From contig JAKAKE010000124.1 of the NCBI GenBank assembly GCA_021824625.1, forward strand, positions 1 to 46,351: DNA of 46,351 nt, in the 5' to 3' direction. The DNA is from Bacteroidota bacterium. GTDB lineage: Bacteria; Bacteroidota; Ignavibacteria; Kapaibacteriales; UBA2268. Shown piece after piece: positions 1-8,524 of this stretch. A model generated the notes under the pieces. That model was given only the letters and a program-made list of their open reading frames with translations. It searched no databases and had not been told where the DNA came from. How positions within the stretch are numbered: position 1 is the first letter of the stretch; each line of letters starts with the position of its first letter. The position numbers and the translations under genes were made by a program.

Positions 1-738
1 ACTTTTGATGTAAGATTATCAAGCATAAACGGAGGTAATAAGCATAATGCAATTCCACGCGAATCTTTCGCTGTTGTACTTGTTTCCAGAGCAAAAGAAA
101 AAGCTTTTTTGAAGGAAATCAAAAAATTTGATAAAATTATCAAAGAAGAATATCTAACAAAGGAACCCGGAATAAATCTATCTGCAAAGAAAACACAGAA
201 ACCTGTGAAAGTTATGACAAAAGGCTTCCAGTCTGCATTGCTGAAATCATTCTATGCAATGCCTCATGGAGTAATCAGGATGAGTCCGGATATGAAAGAC
301 CTTGTGCAGACATCAACCAACTTTGCAGTTGTCGAGACAAGAGATAAAAATGTGTATGTTTTAACAAGCCAGAGAAGCTCAGTAGCGAGTGAAAGTGTTG
401 ATATAGCCGCAATGGTGAGACACGTGCTTGAACTTGGAGGTGCGAAAGTAACTCACGGAGACGGTTATCCTGCATGGCAGCCGAATATAAATTCTCCAAT
501 CCTCAAAGAAGCTACTGCCATTTATAAGAGAATGTACGGAAAAGATGCAATAGTACAGGCAATTCATGCAGGACTCGAAACAGGGTTGATTGCTGAAAAG
601 TATCTCGGAATGGATATGCTGTCATTCGGACCGAATCTTAAGGAAGTGCATTCACCAGCTGAGATGGTTCAGATTTCGACGACAAAGAAATGCTGGGAAC
701 TGCTGGTTGAGATAGTGAAGAATATACCACAAAAGTAG
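1..738 (+). CDS. pepD: Xaa-His dipeptidase (aminoacyl-histidine dipeptidase, M20C), 3' part
   Basis: The frame is open from base 1 to the stop at 736-738, so the 5' end lies outside the window; about 245 C-terminal residues are visible. They match the PepD/M20C family: the segment INGGNKHNAIPRE near the left edge is the conserved stretch of the lid/dimerisation domain, and the C-terminal half has the TRDKNVYVLTSQRSS, GDGYPAWQPN and IHAGLETG segments typical of cytosolic beta-alanyl- and Xaa-His dipeptidases. The family hydrolyses dipeptides with two metal ions; the late GLE and the final His-containing region belong to the metal-site domain. It is followed by a minisatellite and, 590 bases downstream, by an MFSD1-like transporter, which suggests dipeptide use. 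Family confidence is high; exact substrate is not known. Confidence 0.9.
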   Translation, partial: TFDVRLSSINGGNKHNAIPRESFAVVLVSRAKEKAFLKEIKKFDKIIKEEYLTKEPGINLSAKKTQKPVKVMTKGFQSALLKSFYAMPHGVIRMSPDMKDLVQTSTNFAVVETRDKNVYVLTSQRSSVASESVDIAAMVRHVLELGGAKVTHGDGYPAWQPNINSPILKEATAIYKRMYGKDAIVQAIHAGLETGLIAEKYLGMDMLSFGPNLKEVHSPAEMVQISTTKKCWELLVEIVKNIPQK

Positions 739-877
739 GAAGACCGAAGCCGGAAGCTGGAAGCAGGAAGTCGGAAGCCGGAAGCTGGAAGCACGAAGAT
801 GGATGCTGGAAGCCGGAAGCACTAAGATGGAAGCCGGAAGCACGAAGATGGATGCTGGATGACGGAAGAGGGGATGG
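739..877. repeat. GGAAGC-type degenerate minisatellite
   Basis: The stretch right after the pepD stop is built of imperfect 6-14 base units such as GGAAGCCGGAAGC, TGGAAGCACGAAG and ATGGATGCTGGAAG, nearly all purine on one strand with C or T at regular places. It is far more GC- and purine-rich than its surroundings and ends about 30 bases before the four-helix-bundle ORF. A related pyrimidine-rich motif (CTTCGGGCATCGGGCTTCG) lies just after that ORF at 1290-1309. Whether the array is transcribed or is a slippage product cannot be told here. Confidence 0.85.
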
Positions 878-909
878 AAAGATATTGGGGAGTATTTCTA
901 AGATAATGA

Positions 910-1278
910 ATGAAATTTAAATTTGAAAAATTAATTATCTGGCAAAAAGCAATGGAATATGGAGAAAACATTTATAAGTTATCTCTCAAATTCCCCAAAG
1001 ATGAAATGTACAATCTTTCTTCCCAGATACGCAGAGCAGTAGATTCCATAGCTCTTAATATTTCGGAAGGTTCCATCGGGCAATCAGAATTGGAATATAA
1101 AAAATTCATTAGTTACGCAATTCGTTCTCTGGCAGAAGTAATAACTTGCTTGTACAAAGCATCAAATAGAAAATATATTTCTAAAGATGAATTTGATGAG
1201 CATTACGAATTTGCATATAGTCTAATGAATATGATGGTTGCTTTTAGAGATAAAATAAAGCTCACAACGAAGAACTGA
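910..1278 (+). CDS. Four helix bundle protein (S23 / 23S rRNA intervening-sequence type)
   Basis: 122 residues, the usual size of the TIGR02436-type four-helix-bundle family. Visible hallmarks are the N-terminal FEKLIIWQKAMEYGENIYKL helix, the SSQIRRAVDSIALNISEGS turn with its conserved Arg-Arg and NI(A/S)EG, and a third helix around SYAIRSLAEVITCLYKA. Members occur inside 23S rRNA intervening sequences, as free-standing genes in Bacteroidota, and as the accessory Avd protein of diversity-generating retroelements. No rRNA, reverse transcriptase or variable repeat is near it here, so it is a stand-alone copy of unknown function. It sits between a GGAAGC minisatellite and a related downstream motif. 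An ATG at 905 runs into a stop at once, so 910 is the start; no clear Shine-Dalgarno is present. Confidence 0.85.
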   Translation: MKFKFEKLIIWQKAMEYGENIYKLSLKFPKDEMYNLSSQIRRAVDSIALNISEGSIGQSELEYKKFISYAIRSLAEVITCLYKASNRKYISKDEFDEHYEFAYSLMNMMVAFRDKIKLTTKN

Positions 1279-1328
1279 AATACTTCATTCTTCGGGCATC
1301 GGGCTTCGAGCAATTAAAGGATAAAAAT

Positions 1329-2669
1329 ATGACACAAGCTATAGATTTAAAAAGAGAAGTACCTGCTCTGTTAAGATGGTCGGTGCTTGTAATCATTTCC
1401 TTTGCCATGTTCGGCAATTATTATATTTATGACAGTATAAGTCCATTAGCCGACCTGTTGGCAAAGGACCTGCATTTTACGGATTCGGACATTGGACTGC
1501 TACAAGGTATTTACAGTTTTCCCAATATCATAATGGTACTTATTGGCGGATTGATAATTGACCGTATAGGTACAAAAAAAGCAGCACTTATTTTTACAGT
1601 TTTAGTTATGATTGGTGCTTTTGTAACAGCACTAAAAGGCAATCTATATACCATGGCGGCAGGTCGTTTAATATTCGGTTTAGGTGCTGAATCTATGATA
1701 GTAGCTATAACGACTGTAATAGCCAGATGGTTCAAAGGCAAGGAACTTTCTTTTGCATTCGGATTGAATTTGACTGTTGCACGGCTTGGTTCTTTTCTTG
1801 CACTTAATTCACCAACCTGGGGAAAATCGTTTTACAGCAGTTGGGATGGACCTCTTTGGATTACTGTCGGAGCCGGTGTCTTTTCTGTTCTTTGTCTGGT
1901 AATATTTTATTTCATTGACCAATACTGTGATAAGAAATACTACCTTGAAAAAGAAGGTGGGCAGGATAAGGTAGTAATTAAAGAACTTTTTTCATTCGGC
2001 AAATCCTTCTGGTTTATCACACTACTTTGTGTTACATTCTATTCTGCAATGTTTCCGTTTCAAACATTTGCAATTAAATTTTTCCAGGAAGTACATGGAA
2101 CATCGAGGGAAGTTGGAGGTAACCTATCCTCAATCCTAACTTTGGCGGCAATGTTCTGTACCCCATTATTCGGTTTATTAGCGGATAAAATCGGCAAGCG
2201 TTCACTGCTGATGATGTTTGGCTCATTGCTAATTATTCCTGTCTATCTTATTATGGCATATAAAGTGGATATAGCAACTCCACTTGGTCTGACGGGCTTT
2301 ATAAATTTGAATATAGGTTTCATGGACATACATTCAAGTATTCCTGTTTACCTTATTATTCCGATGTCAATGATGGGTATTGCTTTTTCGCTCATCCCGG
2401 CTGTTATGTGGCCCTCTGTTGCATTGATAGTAAAACATTCAAAGTTAGGCACAGCGTATGGTCTGATGACTATGATACAAAACATCGGATTATGGGGTAT
2501 GAATGTATTAATCGGAGGAGTAAATGATTGGACTCATGGATATACGACTGGAATGTGGCTGTTTTCATCGCTTGGTTTTTTCGGTTTGCTGTTTTCATTC
2601 CTACTTTGGAGAAATGAAATGGGTACTAACAGTCATGGACTTGAATTTCCGAAATTAAAAAAAGAATAA
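1329..2669 (+). CDS. MFS transporter, MFSD1-like (possible dipeptide carrier)
   Basis: 446 residues with about twelve hydrophobic segments. MFS motif A is seen as GGLIIDRIGTKK after TM2 (about residues 73-85), and its pseudo-repeat as GLLADKIGKR in the second half (about 282-292). The stretch from YSFPN through GRLIFGLGAESM, ARWFKGKELSFAFGLNL and ARLGS resembles the animal MFSD1 signature (YSWPN, GRFVFGIGGESL, WFKGKELNLVFGLQLS, ARIGS) from my memory of that family. MFSD1 is described as a lysosomal dipeptide uniporter, so a dipeptide substrate is a reasonable inference, supported by the upstream dipeptidase pepD. AAAGG at 1316-1320 lies eight bases before the ATG. It would sit in the inner membrane. 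MFS membership is certain, the subfamily likely, the substrate unproven. Confidence 0.85.
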   Translation: MTQAIDLKREVPALLRWSVLVIISFAMFGNYYIYDSISPLADLLAKDLHFTDSDIGLLQGIYSFPNIIMVLIGGLIIDRIGTKKAALIFTVLVMIGAFVTALKGNLYTMAAGRLIFGLGAESMIVAITTVIARWFKGKELSFAFGLNLTVARLGSFLALNSPTWGKSFYSSWDGPLWITVGAGVFSVLCLVIFYFIDQYCDKKYYLEKEGGQDKVVIKELFSFGKSFWFITLLCVTFYSAMFPFQTFAIKFFQEVHGTSREVGGNLSSILTLAAMFCTPLFGLLADKIGKRSLLMMFGSLLIIPVYLIMAYKVDIATPLGLTGFINLNIGFMDIHSSIPVYLIIPMSMMGIAFSLIPAVMWPSVALIVKHSKLGTAYGLMTMIQNIGLWGMNVLIGGVNDWTHGYTTGMWLFSSLGFFGLLFSFLLWRNEMGTNSHGLEFPKLKKE

Positions 2670-2887
2670 ATAAATAATTTATTAAAAAATAATTTTTTCT
2701 GATTTGGTTAAGATTTTATAATTTTAGGTTGATTAAAATTTCAAATTTCATAATTATGTAACATTGCACACAATCAGTGCATCTTCTTAATAAAAACCTT
2801 GATTTTAACTTTTCGATTATTTTATTGATACTGAGGTATAAGAAGGCATTTAATTAAAATCTATTATTTAACAACAAGAGATATATT

Positions 2888-3853
2888 ATGGCAGGGAGTG
2901 TTAGACTTAGGAATGCAGCTACAATTGCATTGAAAGATTATCTCGGATTAGCCGAAGAAGAATCATTAATGGTTGTTTGCGACGAAGAATTAAGAGAAAT
3001 CGGTATAATACTATATGAATGTGGCAAAAAACTTTGTTCTGAGGCAATTTATGTTGAGATGAAGCAACGTGAATTTAACGGACAGGAACCACCTGAGCCC
3101 ATAGCTCACATGATGCAGCAGGTTGATGCTGTGATTTGTCCCACTTCAAAATCCATTACACATACAAAAGCCAGGAGAGATGCTTCAAAGCTTGGTGTCA
3201 GGGTTGCAACTATGCCGGGTATTACCGTCAGCACAATGGTGAGGTGTATGAATGCCGACCACGAACAAATCGTTGAACTCACCGATAAAGTTGCCGAACG
3301 GTTGAAGAAAGTAAAACATATTCGCGTTGAATCTGCATTAGGTACAAACGTAACTATGCCGATTTCTAAAAGAAAGATTTTATCATCTACCGGAGTATTG
3401 AGAAATATCGGTGAAAGCGGGAATCTTCCTTCGGGAGAAGTTTACCTTGCACCATGGGAAGAACAAACCAATGGTATTGTTGTGTTCGATGGTTCAATCG
3501 CAGGAATTGGTTTATTGAGAAACCCTATAAAGGTACATATTAAAAACGGCTACTTAGATAAAATCGAAGGAAAATCTGAAGCAAAGGATTTTGAAGAACT
3601 TCTCGGGAGGGTAGGTTCCAAAGATGCAAAAGCAGTAGCCGAATTCGGCATTGGTACGAATTATAAAGCAAAATTAACCGGCGATATACTTGAAGATGAA
3701 AAAGTATTAGGAACAGTACATTTGGCTTTTGGTAATAATATCTCAATGGGAGGAACTATTTCCGTACAAAGCCATATTGATGGTTTAATCAAAGACCCGA
3801 CAGTATATTTTGATGATGAAATGGTGATGAAAGCCGGGAAACTTTTGTTTTAA
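2888..3853 (+). CDS. M29-like leucyl aminopeptidase (AmpS/aminopeptidase T-like)
   Basis: 321 residues of the short COG2309 branch related to M29 aminopeptidases and to NicX-type metal-dependent enzymes. Candidate metal ligands sit in recognisable blocks: Glu184 in LPSGEVYLAP, Glu252 in AEFGIGTN, His278 in GTVHLAFGNN, and His296 and Asp298 in QSHIDGL. The N-terminal half (residues 1-170) carries the Rossmann-like domain with the PTSKSITHTKARRDA segment. No signal peptide is visible, so it acts in the cytoplasm, probably trimming N-terminal residues from peptides; a non-peptidase reaction is possible because the branch is diverse. It is preceded by 218 bases of AT-rich DNA with no clear SD (only AAGAG) before the ATG. 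Confidence 0.8.
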   Translation: MAGSVRLRNAATIALKDYLGLAEEESLMVVCDEELREIGIILYECGKKLCSEAIYVEMKQREFNGQEPPEPIAHMMQQVDAVICPTSKSITHTKARRDASKLGVRVATMPGITVSTMVRCMNADHEQIVELTDKVAERLKKVKHIRVESALGTNVTMPISKRKILSSTGVLRNIGESGNLPSGEVYLAPWEEQTNGIVVFDGSIAGIGLLRNPIKVHIKNGYLDKIEGKSEAKDFEELLGRVGSKDAKAVAEFGIGTNYKAKLTGDILEDEKVLGTVHLAFGNNISMGGTISVQSHIDGLIKDPTVYFDDEMVMKAGKLLF

Positions 3854-3894
3854 AGTGTTATTATTTATTGAAGATTTATTTAGTCAATTTTTAA

Positions 3895-5025
3895 ATGAAA
3901 ATAATTTCAAGGATAAAGGTAGTAATATTACCGTCTCTTTTCGCATTTATACTATTCCTAAGCTGTGAAAAAAAAGATGAGACTATTGAAATACCATTAA
4001 CAAAAGAACAGATTGATTCAATCAGGAAAGCTGATGATGAAAAAGAGATAGCCAAACATGACACTTTTCCCAAAATAAATTATACTCAGGTTGTAATAAG
4101 GGATAAAACACATCTTCAGGAAATATTTAATAAAATAAAAAATCCGAATTCTGAATTTCCAAATCTTAAAGTATTGGCGACTTTAAATCGTAAGGAGCTT
4201 AGATTTTTTGCTATTGGGCAAACCATCGTTGTTCCTGATACAATTATTGAAAACATGTTAGCATATTCATGCTTCCCTCAATATTATCCCGGTGCAAAGG
4301 AAATTAAGAAAATAATAATGGTTTCAAATAAGTTCCAGTCTTATGCCTGTTATGAATATGGACATCTTGTGAGATTTGCAGCATCAAATACAGGGAAAGA
4401 AAGAACCCAGACATACCCTGGGAGGTATGCCCTCGAATGGAAGGAAGCTGTTCACCGTTCATCTCTCGACAGTGAGTGGGTAATGCCCTACAATTTTAAT
4501 TTTCATTCAGAAGCAGGAAACGCTTTCCATCAGTTCATGATGCCCGGCAGGCCTGTATCACATTCTTGCTGCCGTCAGTTTATGGATGATGCAAAGTGGC
4601 TATTTTATTGGGGGGAAGGATTTAAAAAGGATGAAAAAGGGAAGAAAATTCCAATCTCCGGAACTCCTGTTGTTCTGATTGACCATTTTGACTTTGCAAG
4701 AACCAGGGGTGGCCCCTGGCTGGATTTCAAATCGAATAAGGATAGTGTGATATCTCTTCCCGATGACCCTATGGCTGTTGAAGAAGCCCTTATACCAATG
4801 TGCCAGATACCGGAAGGCAGCCGTGGCAGCCTAAGAAATAGACAAAGGTTTGTTCATGCCGAAGACACATTACGTGCAAGAGGTGTTATAAGACCCGGTG
4901 TCAAACTTATAGTTACTGTTGACTATAACAAACTTCGCCGCCAGAAGGAATTAAAGGAAATCAGAGCAAGGGAAGCTAAATTTAAAGAAGCACAAAAGAA
5001 AAAAGAAGCTAAATTGTTGAATTAA
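3895..5025 (+). CDS. L,D-transpeptidase (YkuD) lipoprotein
   Basis: 376 residues. A hydrophobic stretch (residues 8-23) ends in FLSC, a lipobox with Cys24 as the lipid site, so the protein should be a periplasmic or outer-membrane lipoprotein. Residues about 60-130 form a LysM-like/N-terminal region ending in GQTIVVPD and the LAYSCFPQYYPG segment. The YkuD core follows (about 145-240): YEYGHLVRFAASNTG, TYPGRYALEWK, then NAFHQFMMPGRPVSHSCCRQF with the catalytic Cys225 (SHSCCR, residues 222-227). These enzymes make 3-3 cross-links in peptidoglycan or attach proteins to it. The usual SHGC is SHSC here, as in other Bacteroidota homologues I recall. The C-terminal about 30 residues are Lys/Glu/Arg-rich and probably helical. 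It follows the aminopeptidase by 41 bases on the same strand. Confidence 0.82.
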   Translation: MKIISRIKVVILPSLFAFILFLSCEKKDETIEIPLTKEQIDSIRKADDEKEIAKHDTFPKINYTQVVIRDKTHLQEIFNKIKNPNSEFPNLKVLATLNRKELRFFAIGQTIVVPDTIIENMLAYSCFPQYYPGAKEIKKIIMVSNKFQSYACYEYGHLVRFAASNTGKERTQTYPGRYALEWKEAVHRSSLDSEWVMPYNFNFHSEAGNAFHQFMMPGRPVSHSCCRQFMDDAKWLFYWGEGFKKDEKGKKIPISGTPVVLIDHFDFARTRGGPWLDFKSNKDSVISLPDDPMAVEEALIPMCQIPEGSRGSLRNRQRFVHAEDTLRARGVIRPGVKLIVTVDYNKLRRQKELKEIRAREAKFKEAQKKKEAKLLN

Positions 5026-5141
5026 TAATATTTTGAATGAAAAACCAAAAATTAATTCTCAAATTCATTTCTTAATTTTGACAATTAAATTTATCCGTTA
5101 TCAATTTTAAATTATTAATTTTTCTATGTCATGAGGTTTAC

Positions 5142-6038
5142 TTGAAAGCCTGGAAAGCTGAATTATTCTTATTGATGATGACATTCATCTGGGGAGGGAC
5201 ATTCCTTTTTACTAAAGTTGGAATGAACTTCACTTCACCGGCTTTATATGTTATAATCAGGTATTCAATTGCCCTCACTATTTGCCTGATTATTTTCGGA
5301 AAAAATTTAAAGGCATTAAACCGGCAAACTTTAATTAGTGGAATTGTATTAGGTTTATTTCTCGGGGGGGGATTTTTATTACAAACTTTAGGTTTGAAAT
5401 ATACAACAGTTTCCAAATCTGCATTCATTACAGGTGTTTCTGTTGTTTTAACCCCGATTGTATATTGGTTTGTTGAAAAAAGAAAAATCAGTTACTGGCA
5501 AATTAGCGGAGTAATTATTGTTACTGCCGGATTATGGATATTTACAAATCCAAAGTTTGATAATATTAATATTGGTGATGTGCTCACTCTGGCTTCAACT
5601 TTTTTCTGGGCATTTTATATTACCTATATGGATGTCTTCACGAAAGGGAAAAGCGATTTTAAGGAAACAAGCCTTATTGTGATTTTTCAATTTGTAGCTG
5701 CATTGCCCTTGTCATTAATTTATTTTCTTGCATTTGAATCTTCAAACATATTTTTAGTCTTTAGTAAAGAACTATTATATTCTTTGATATATAATGCAAT
5801 TTTAGCTTCCTTTTTTCTTACAATTATTCACACAAGTGTCCAGAGATACACTACTCCTGTAAAAGCTGCACTGATATTTTCCCTTGAGCCTGTGATAGCA
5901 TCATACCTTGCATTTTTATTTTTAAATGAGTTCATGAATACAATCGAATTCATTGGTGCAGCCATACTTTTGTTTGGTATTCTTATATCAGAAACCGGGG
6001 AGTATTTCATCAGCAAAATCTTTCCAAAACACTCTTAA
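5142..6038 (+). CDS. EamA/DMT-family transporter
   Basis: 298 residues with ten hydrophobic segments in two EamA repeats (about 1-135 and 145-290). The first repeat opens with LMMTFIWGGTFLFTKVG and has SKSAFITGVSVVLTPIVYW, the second has ASTFFWAFYITYMDVFTKG and AALIFSLEPVIASYLAFLFLNE, all typical of drug/metabolite transporters. It is an inner-membrane permease; exported amino acids or metabolites are usual for the family, but the substrate cannot be read from sequence. The start is a TTG at 5142; GAGGT at 5133-5137 gives it a ribosome site, and no in-frame ATG exists before residue 13. A TAATTTTG box at 5073-5080 could be its -7 promoter element. Confidence 0.88.
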   Translation: MKAWKAELFLLMMTFIWGGTFLFTKVGMNFTSPALYVIIRYSIALTICLIIFGKNLKALNRQTLISGIVLGLFLGGGFLLQTLGLKYTTVSKSAFITGVSVVLTPIVYWFVEKRKISYWQISGVIIVTAGLWIFTNPKFDNINIGDVLTLASTFFWAFYITYMDVFTKGKSDFKETSLIVIFQFVAALPLSLIYFLAFESSNIFLVFSKELLYSLIYNAILASFFLTIIHTSVQRYTTPVKAALIFSLEPVIASYLAFLFLNEFMNTIEFIGAAILLFGILISETGEYFISKIFPKHS

Positions 6039-6377
6039 GTCAATTAGGTATTAATTTAAAATTTTCAAATTTTATTTTTCAATAAATTTTTTAATATTAA
6101 ATTTCAAAATATAAAAACATCTATTAGTTTGAATATTTTAAAATTTTCATTGAAAATTCATTTTAAATCTCAAATTTCAAATTGTAAATTATAACTTCCT
6201 GCATATAACCAATTCTTTCATTAGAAAAATTATTTTCATACTGATTGTAACTTTTTTCCTGTTCAATGTGTTTTTATATTTAGAATGTATTTGGCGCCTA
6301 CTCTACATTCAATAAATAAACAGGCTGTATTGCACAGTCTTATTATAAATTATTGATTGTTTGGAAGGAGTATGCAA
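6039..6377. other. AT-rich intergenic region before the VWA gene
   Basis: About 340 bases without a gene. The first 150 are almost pure A/T, with repeated ATTTTCAAAT and TTTCAAAAT words on both strands that can fold back weakly. The last part carries the ribosome site GGAAGGAG (6363-6370) of the VWA gene. No terminator with a T-run or tRNA was found. Confidence 0.6.
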
Positions 6378-8255
6378 ATGAAAAAGATTCTATTGGCGAT
6401 TCTCGCAGTAGCACTCATAACATTACTTATCAGTGCAGCACAATTCGGCATCATAAAAGGTGTCATTCTGGATGAAAAAGGAAAACCCGTCATTGGTGCA
6501 ACCGTTAGAGTTGTTGGTACACCAAGAGGTACTTATGTTAAAAATAAAGACGGAAGTTTTACAATTGTAAATGTCCCGATTGGTAATTACAAACTTGTGG
6601 TAAATGCCGTCGGATATGCAAAATATGAAATGAACATTTCTGTGGCTGAAGGAAAAACTGAAGAGGTTAAGATTGTGATGGTAGCTTCATCAATTCAAAA
6701 GGATGAAATTGAAATACGTTCTTCAAAAGTGATGATACATAATACATGTATTGGCTCAAAAAGTAGTCAGGGTTATGGAGGTGTTAGTGGGTATGCACCA
6801 GCAACCTACCAACAGGGATATTTCAACACCGAAGCTTATGATAGAATTTATGATAATGAATTTAAAGAAACTATATCTGAACCACTTTCAACTTTTTCGA
6901 TTGACGTTGATAAAGCGTCATATAGTAATGTTAGAAGATTTATTAATAGCGGAAGCCTGCCTCCTGAAGATGCAGTCAGAACTGAAGAGCTTGTCAATTA
7001 TTTTTCTTATGATTATCCCCAACCAACAGGTGATGTACCTTTCGCAATTCATACTGAAATGGCAGAATGCCCGTGGAATAAATCAAATAAGTTAATTCAT
7101 ATTGGCTTGCAGGGGAAAAAAGTTCCACTCGAAAACATACCACCCGGAAATCTTGTTTTTCTTATTGATGTTTCAGGCTCTATGCAGGATTATAACAAAC
7201 TTCCTTTAGTGAAATCTGCTTTAAGACTTTTGATTGAACAATTAAGACCACAGGATAAAGTGGCGATAGTCGTATATGCCGGTGCTGCCGGACTGGTTCT
7301 CAATTCAACACCGGGAAGCAAGAAAAATGAGATTATCGAAGCAATTGAAAAACTTGAAGCGGGAGGAAGTACAGCCGGTGCTGAAGGCATTAAGTTAGCT
7401 TATGAAGTTGCAAAAAAGAATCTGATTAAGAGTGGAAATAACAGAGTTATACTTGCAACTGACGGTGATTTTAATGTGGGTGTATCGAGCGACGGAGAAC
7501 TTACAAGGATGATTGAAGATAGAAGAGATGACGGAATATATCTAACAGTTCTCGGTTTCGGAATGGGTAACTACAAAGATTCCAAGATGGAAAAACTTGC
7601 TGATAAAGGAAATGGTAATTATGCTTATATTGATAATATACTCGAAGCAAAAAAAGTATTTGTCAATGAGCTTGGCGGAACACTCTTTACTATTGCAAAG
7701 GATGTGAAAATTCAGATTGAGTTTAATCCTGCTCTCGTTAAGGAATATCGTCTAATAGGTTATGAAAACCGATTGCTGAATAAAGAAGATTTCAATGATG
7801 ATAAAAAGGATGCCGGTGAGCTTGGTTCAGGCCATACTGTAACCGCATTGTATGAAATTGTTTCTGTTAATGGTGATAAAGGTAACAGTTCAAATAAAGT
7901 TGACCCTTTGAAATATCAATCTTCAAATGTTAATAATAATTCATATAATACAGATGAAATTGCAACTGTGAAATTCAGGTATAAAGAGCCTGACGGCACT
8001 CAAAGCAAGTTAATTGTTAATACATTGAAAAATGCAGATAATAAATTGAGTCAATCATCCGAAAATTTCAGGTTTTCCTCTGCTGTTGTCGAATATTCAA
8101 TGTTATTGAGAAAATCCAAATTTGTTGGTACATCAACTTATGATGAAGTAATCAAACTTGCAACAGGAGCAAGGGGGCAGGACAGGGAAGGCTACCGTGC
8201 TGAATTTATCAGGTTGGTAGAGGCGACAAAGGTGTTATCTGTGGCGAGTAAATAA
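6378..8255 (+). CDS. Secreted von Willebrand factor A protein (YfbK-like) with CarboxypepD_reg-like domain
   Basis: 625 residues from the ATG at 6378, which lies seven bases after GGAAGGAG; the upstream in-frame TTG and ATG at 6357 and 6372 are too close to this site. Residues 1-22 form a signal peptide. A carboxypeptidase-regulatory-like beta domain follows (about 23-100, with GVILDEKGKPVIGATV). After a linker comes the YfbK N-terminal VWF_A block (about 155-245: PLSTFSIDVDKASYSN, RTEELVNYFSYDYP), then the VWA domain with the MIDAS motif DVSGS (Asp264, Ser266, Ser268) and LATDGDFNVG. The C-terminal third is the DUF3520-type region. Such proteins are exported and probably bind proteins via a metal ion; the precise partner is unknown. 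Gene stands alone. Confidence 0.87.
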   Translation: MKKILLAILAVALITLLISAAQFGIIKGVILDEKGKPVIGATVRVVGTPRGTYVKNKDGSFTIVNVPIGNYKLVVNAVGYAKYEMNISVAEGKTEEVKIVMVASSIQKDEIEIRSSKVMIHNTCIGSKSSQGYGGVSGYAPATYQQGYFNTEAYDRIYDNEFKETISEPLSTFSIDVDKASYSNVRRFINSGSLPPEDAVRTEELVNYFSYDYPQPTGDVPFAIHTEMAECPWNKSNKLIHIGLQGKKVPLENIPPGNLVFLIDVSGSMQDYNKLPLVKSALRLLIEQLRPQDKVAIVVYAGAAGLVLNSTPGSKKNEIIEAIEKLEAGGSTAGAEGIKLAYEVAKKNLIKSGNNRVILATDGDFNVGVSSDGELTRMIEDRRDDGIYLTVLGFGMGNYKDSKMEKLADKGNGNYAYIDNILEAKKVFVNELGGTLFTIAKDVKIQIEFNPALVKEYRLIGYENRLLNKEDFNDDKKDAGELGSGHTVTALYEIVSVNGDKGNSSNKVDPLKYQSSNVNNNSYNTDEIATVKFRYKEPDGTQSKLIVNTLKNADNKLSQSSENFRFSSAVVEYSMLLRKSKFVGTSTYDEVIKLATGARGQDREGYRAEFIRLVEATKVLSVASK

Positions 8256-8261
8256 AATAGT

Positions 8262-8324
8262 TTTGAGTGTTGAGTGTTAAGTTTTGAGTGTCGGATGGAG
8301 GGGCAGAAAATTTTCTGCTCCTAC
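8262..8324. repeat. GAGTGTT short repeats followed by a 24-base palindrome
   Basis: Just after the VWA stop there are three to four copies of TTGAGTGT/TTTTGAGTG (8262-8291). They are followed at 8299-8322 by a palindrome with no loop, whose arm is AGGGGCAGAAAA and whose only imperfect pair is one G-T. No T-run follows, so it is not a standard terminator; it looks like an interspersed palindromic repeat. Confidence 0.7.
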
Positions 8325-8422
8325 ATATTCTAATTACAAGAACATCATTTTCAGTTCTACATATAATATTATATATACACAAAAATTTCCATCCCTCATA
8401 TTTTTTAAACCTGCATAATACC

Positions 8423-8431
8423 TATTTTTGT
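8423..8431 (+). promoter_or_regulatory. Possible Bacteroidota-type -7 box before lpdA
   Basis: TATTTTTGT fits the TAnnTTTGY consensus of the Bacteroidota housekeeping sigma factor. It lies 94 bases before the lpdA ATG. No convincing TTG -33 element is seen at the expected distance, so the call is tentative. Confidence 0.35.
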
Positions 8432-8524
8432 AAGCTAATCGTCAATAAATAATTAAGAAATGTATATTTTAATTAAAGTTTAAAATCAAGGGAAAGAATT
8501 TTATTAAAAGAAAGGAAAAAAAGA

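Noticed and set aside
739-877. CRISPR array
   Set aside because: Units are 6-14 bases, degenerate and without spacers of constant length.
910-1278. Diversity-generating retroelement accessory gene (Avd)
   Set aside because: The protein family fits, but no reverse transcriptase, template or variable repeat is near it.
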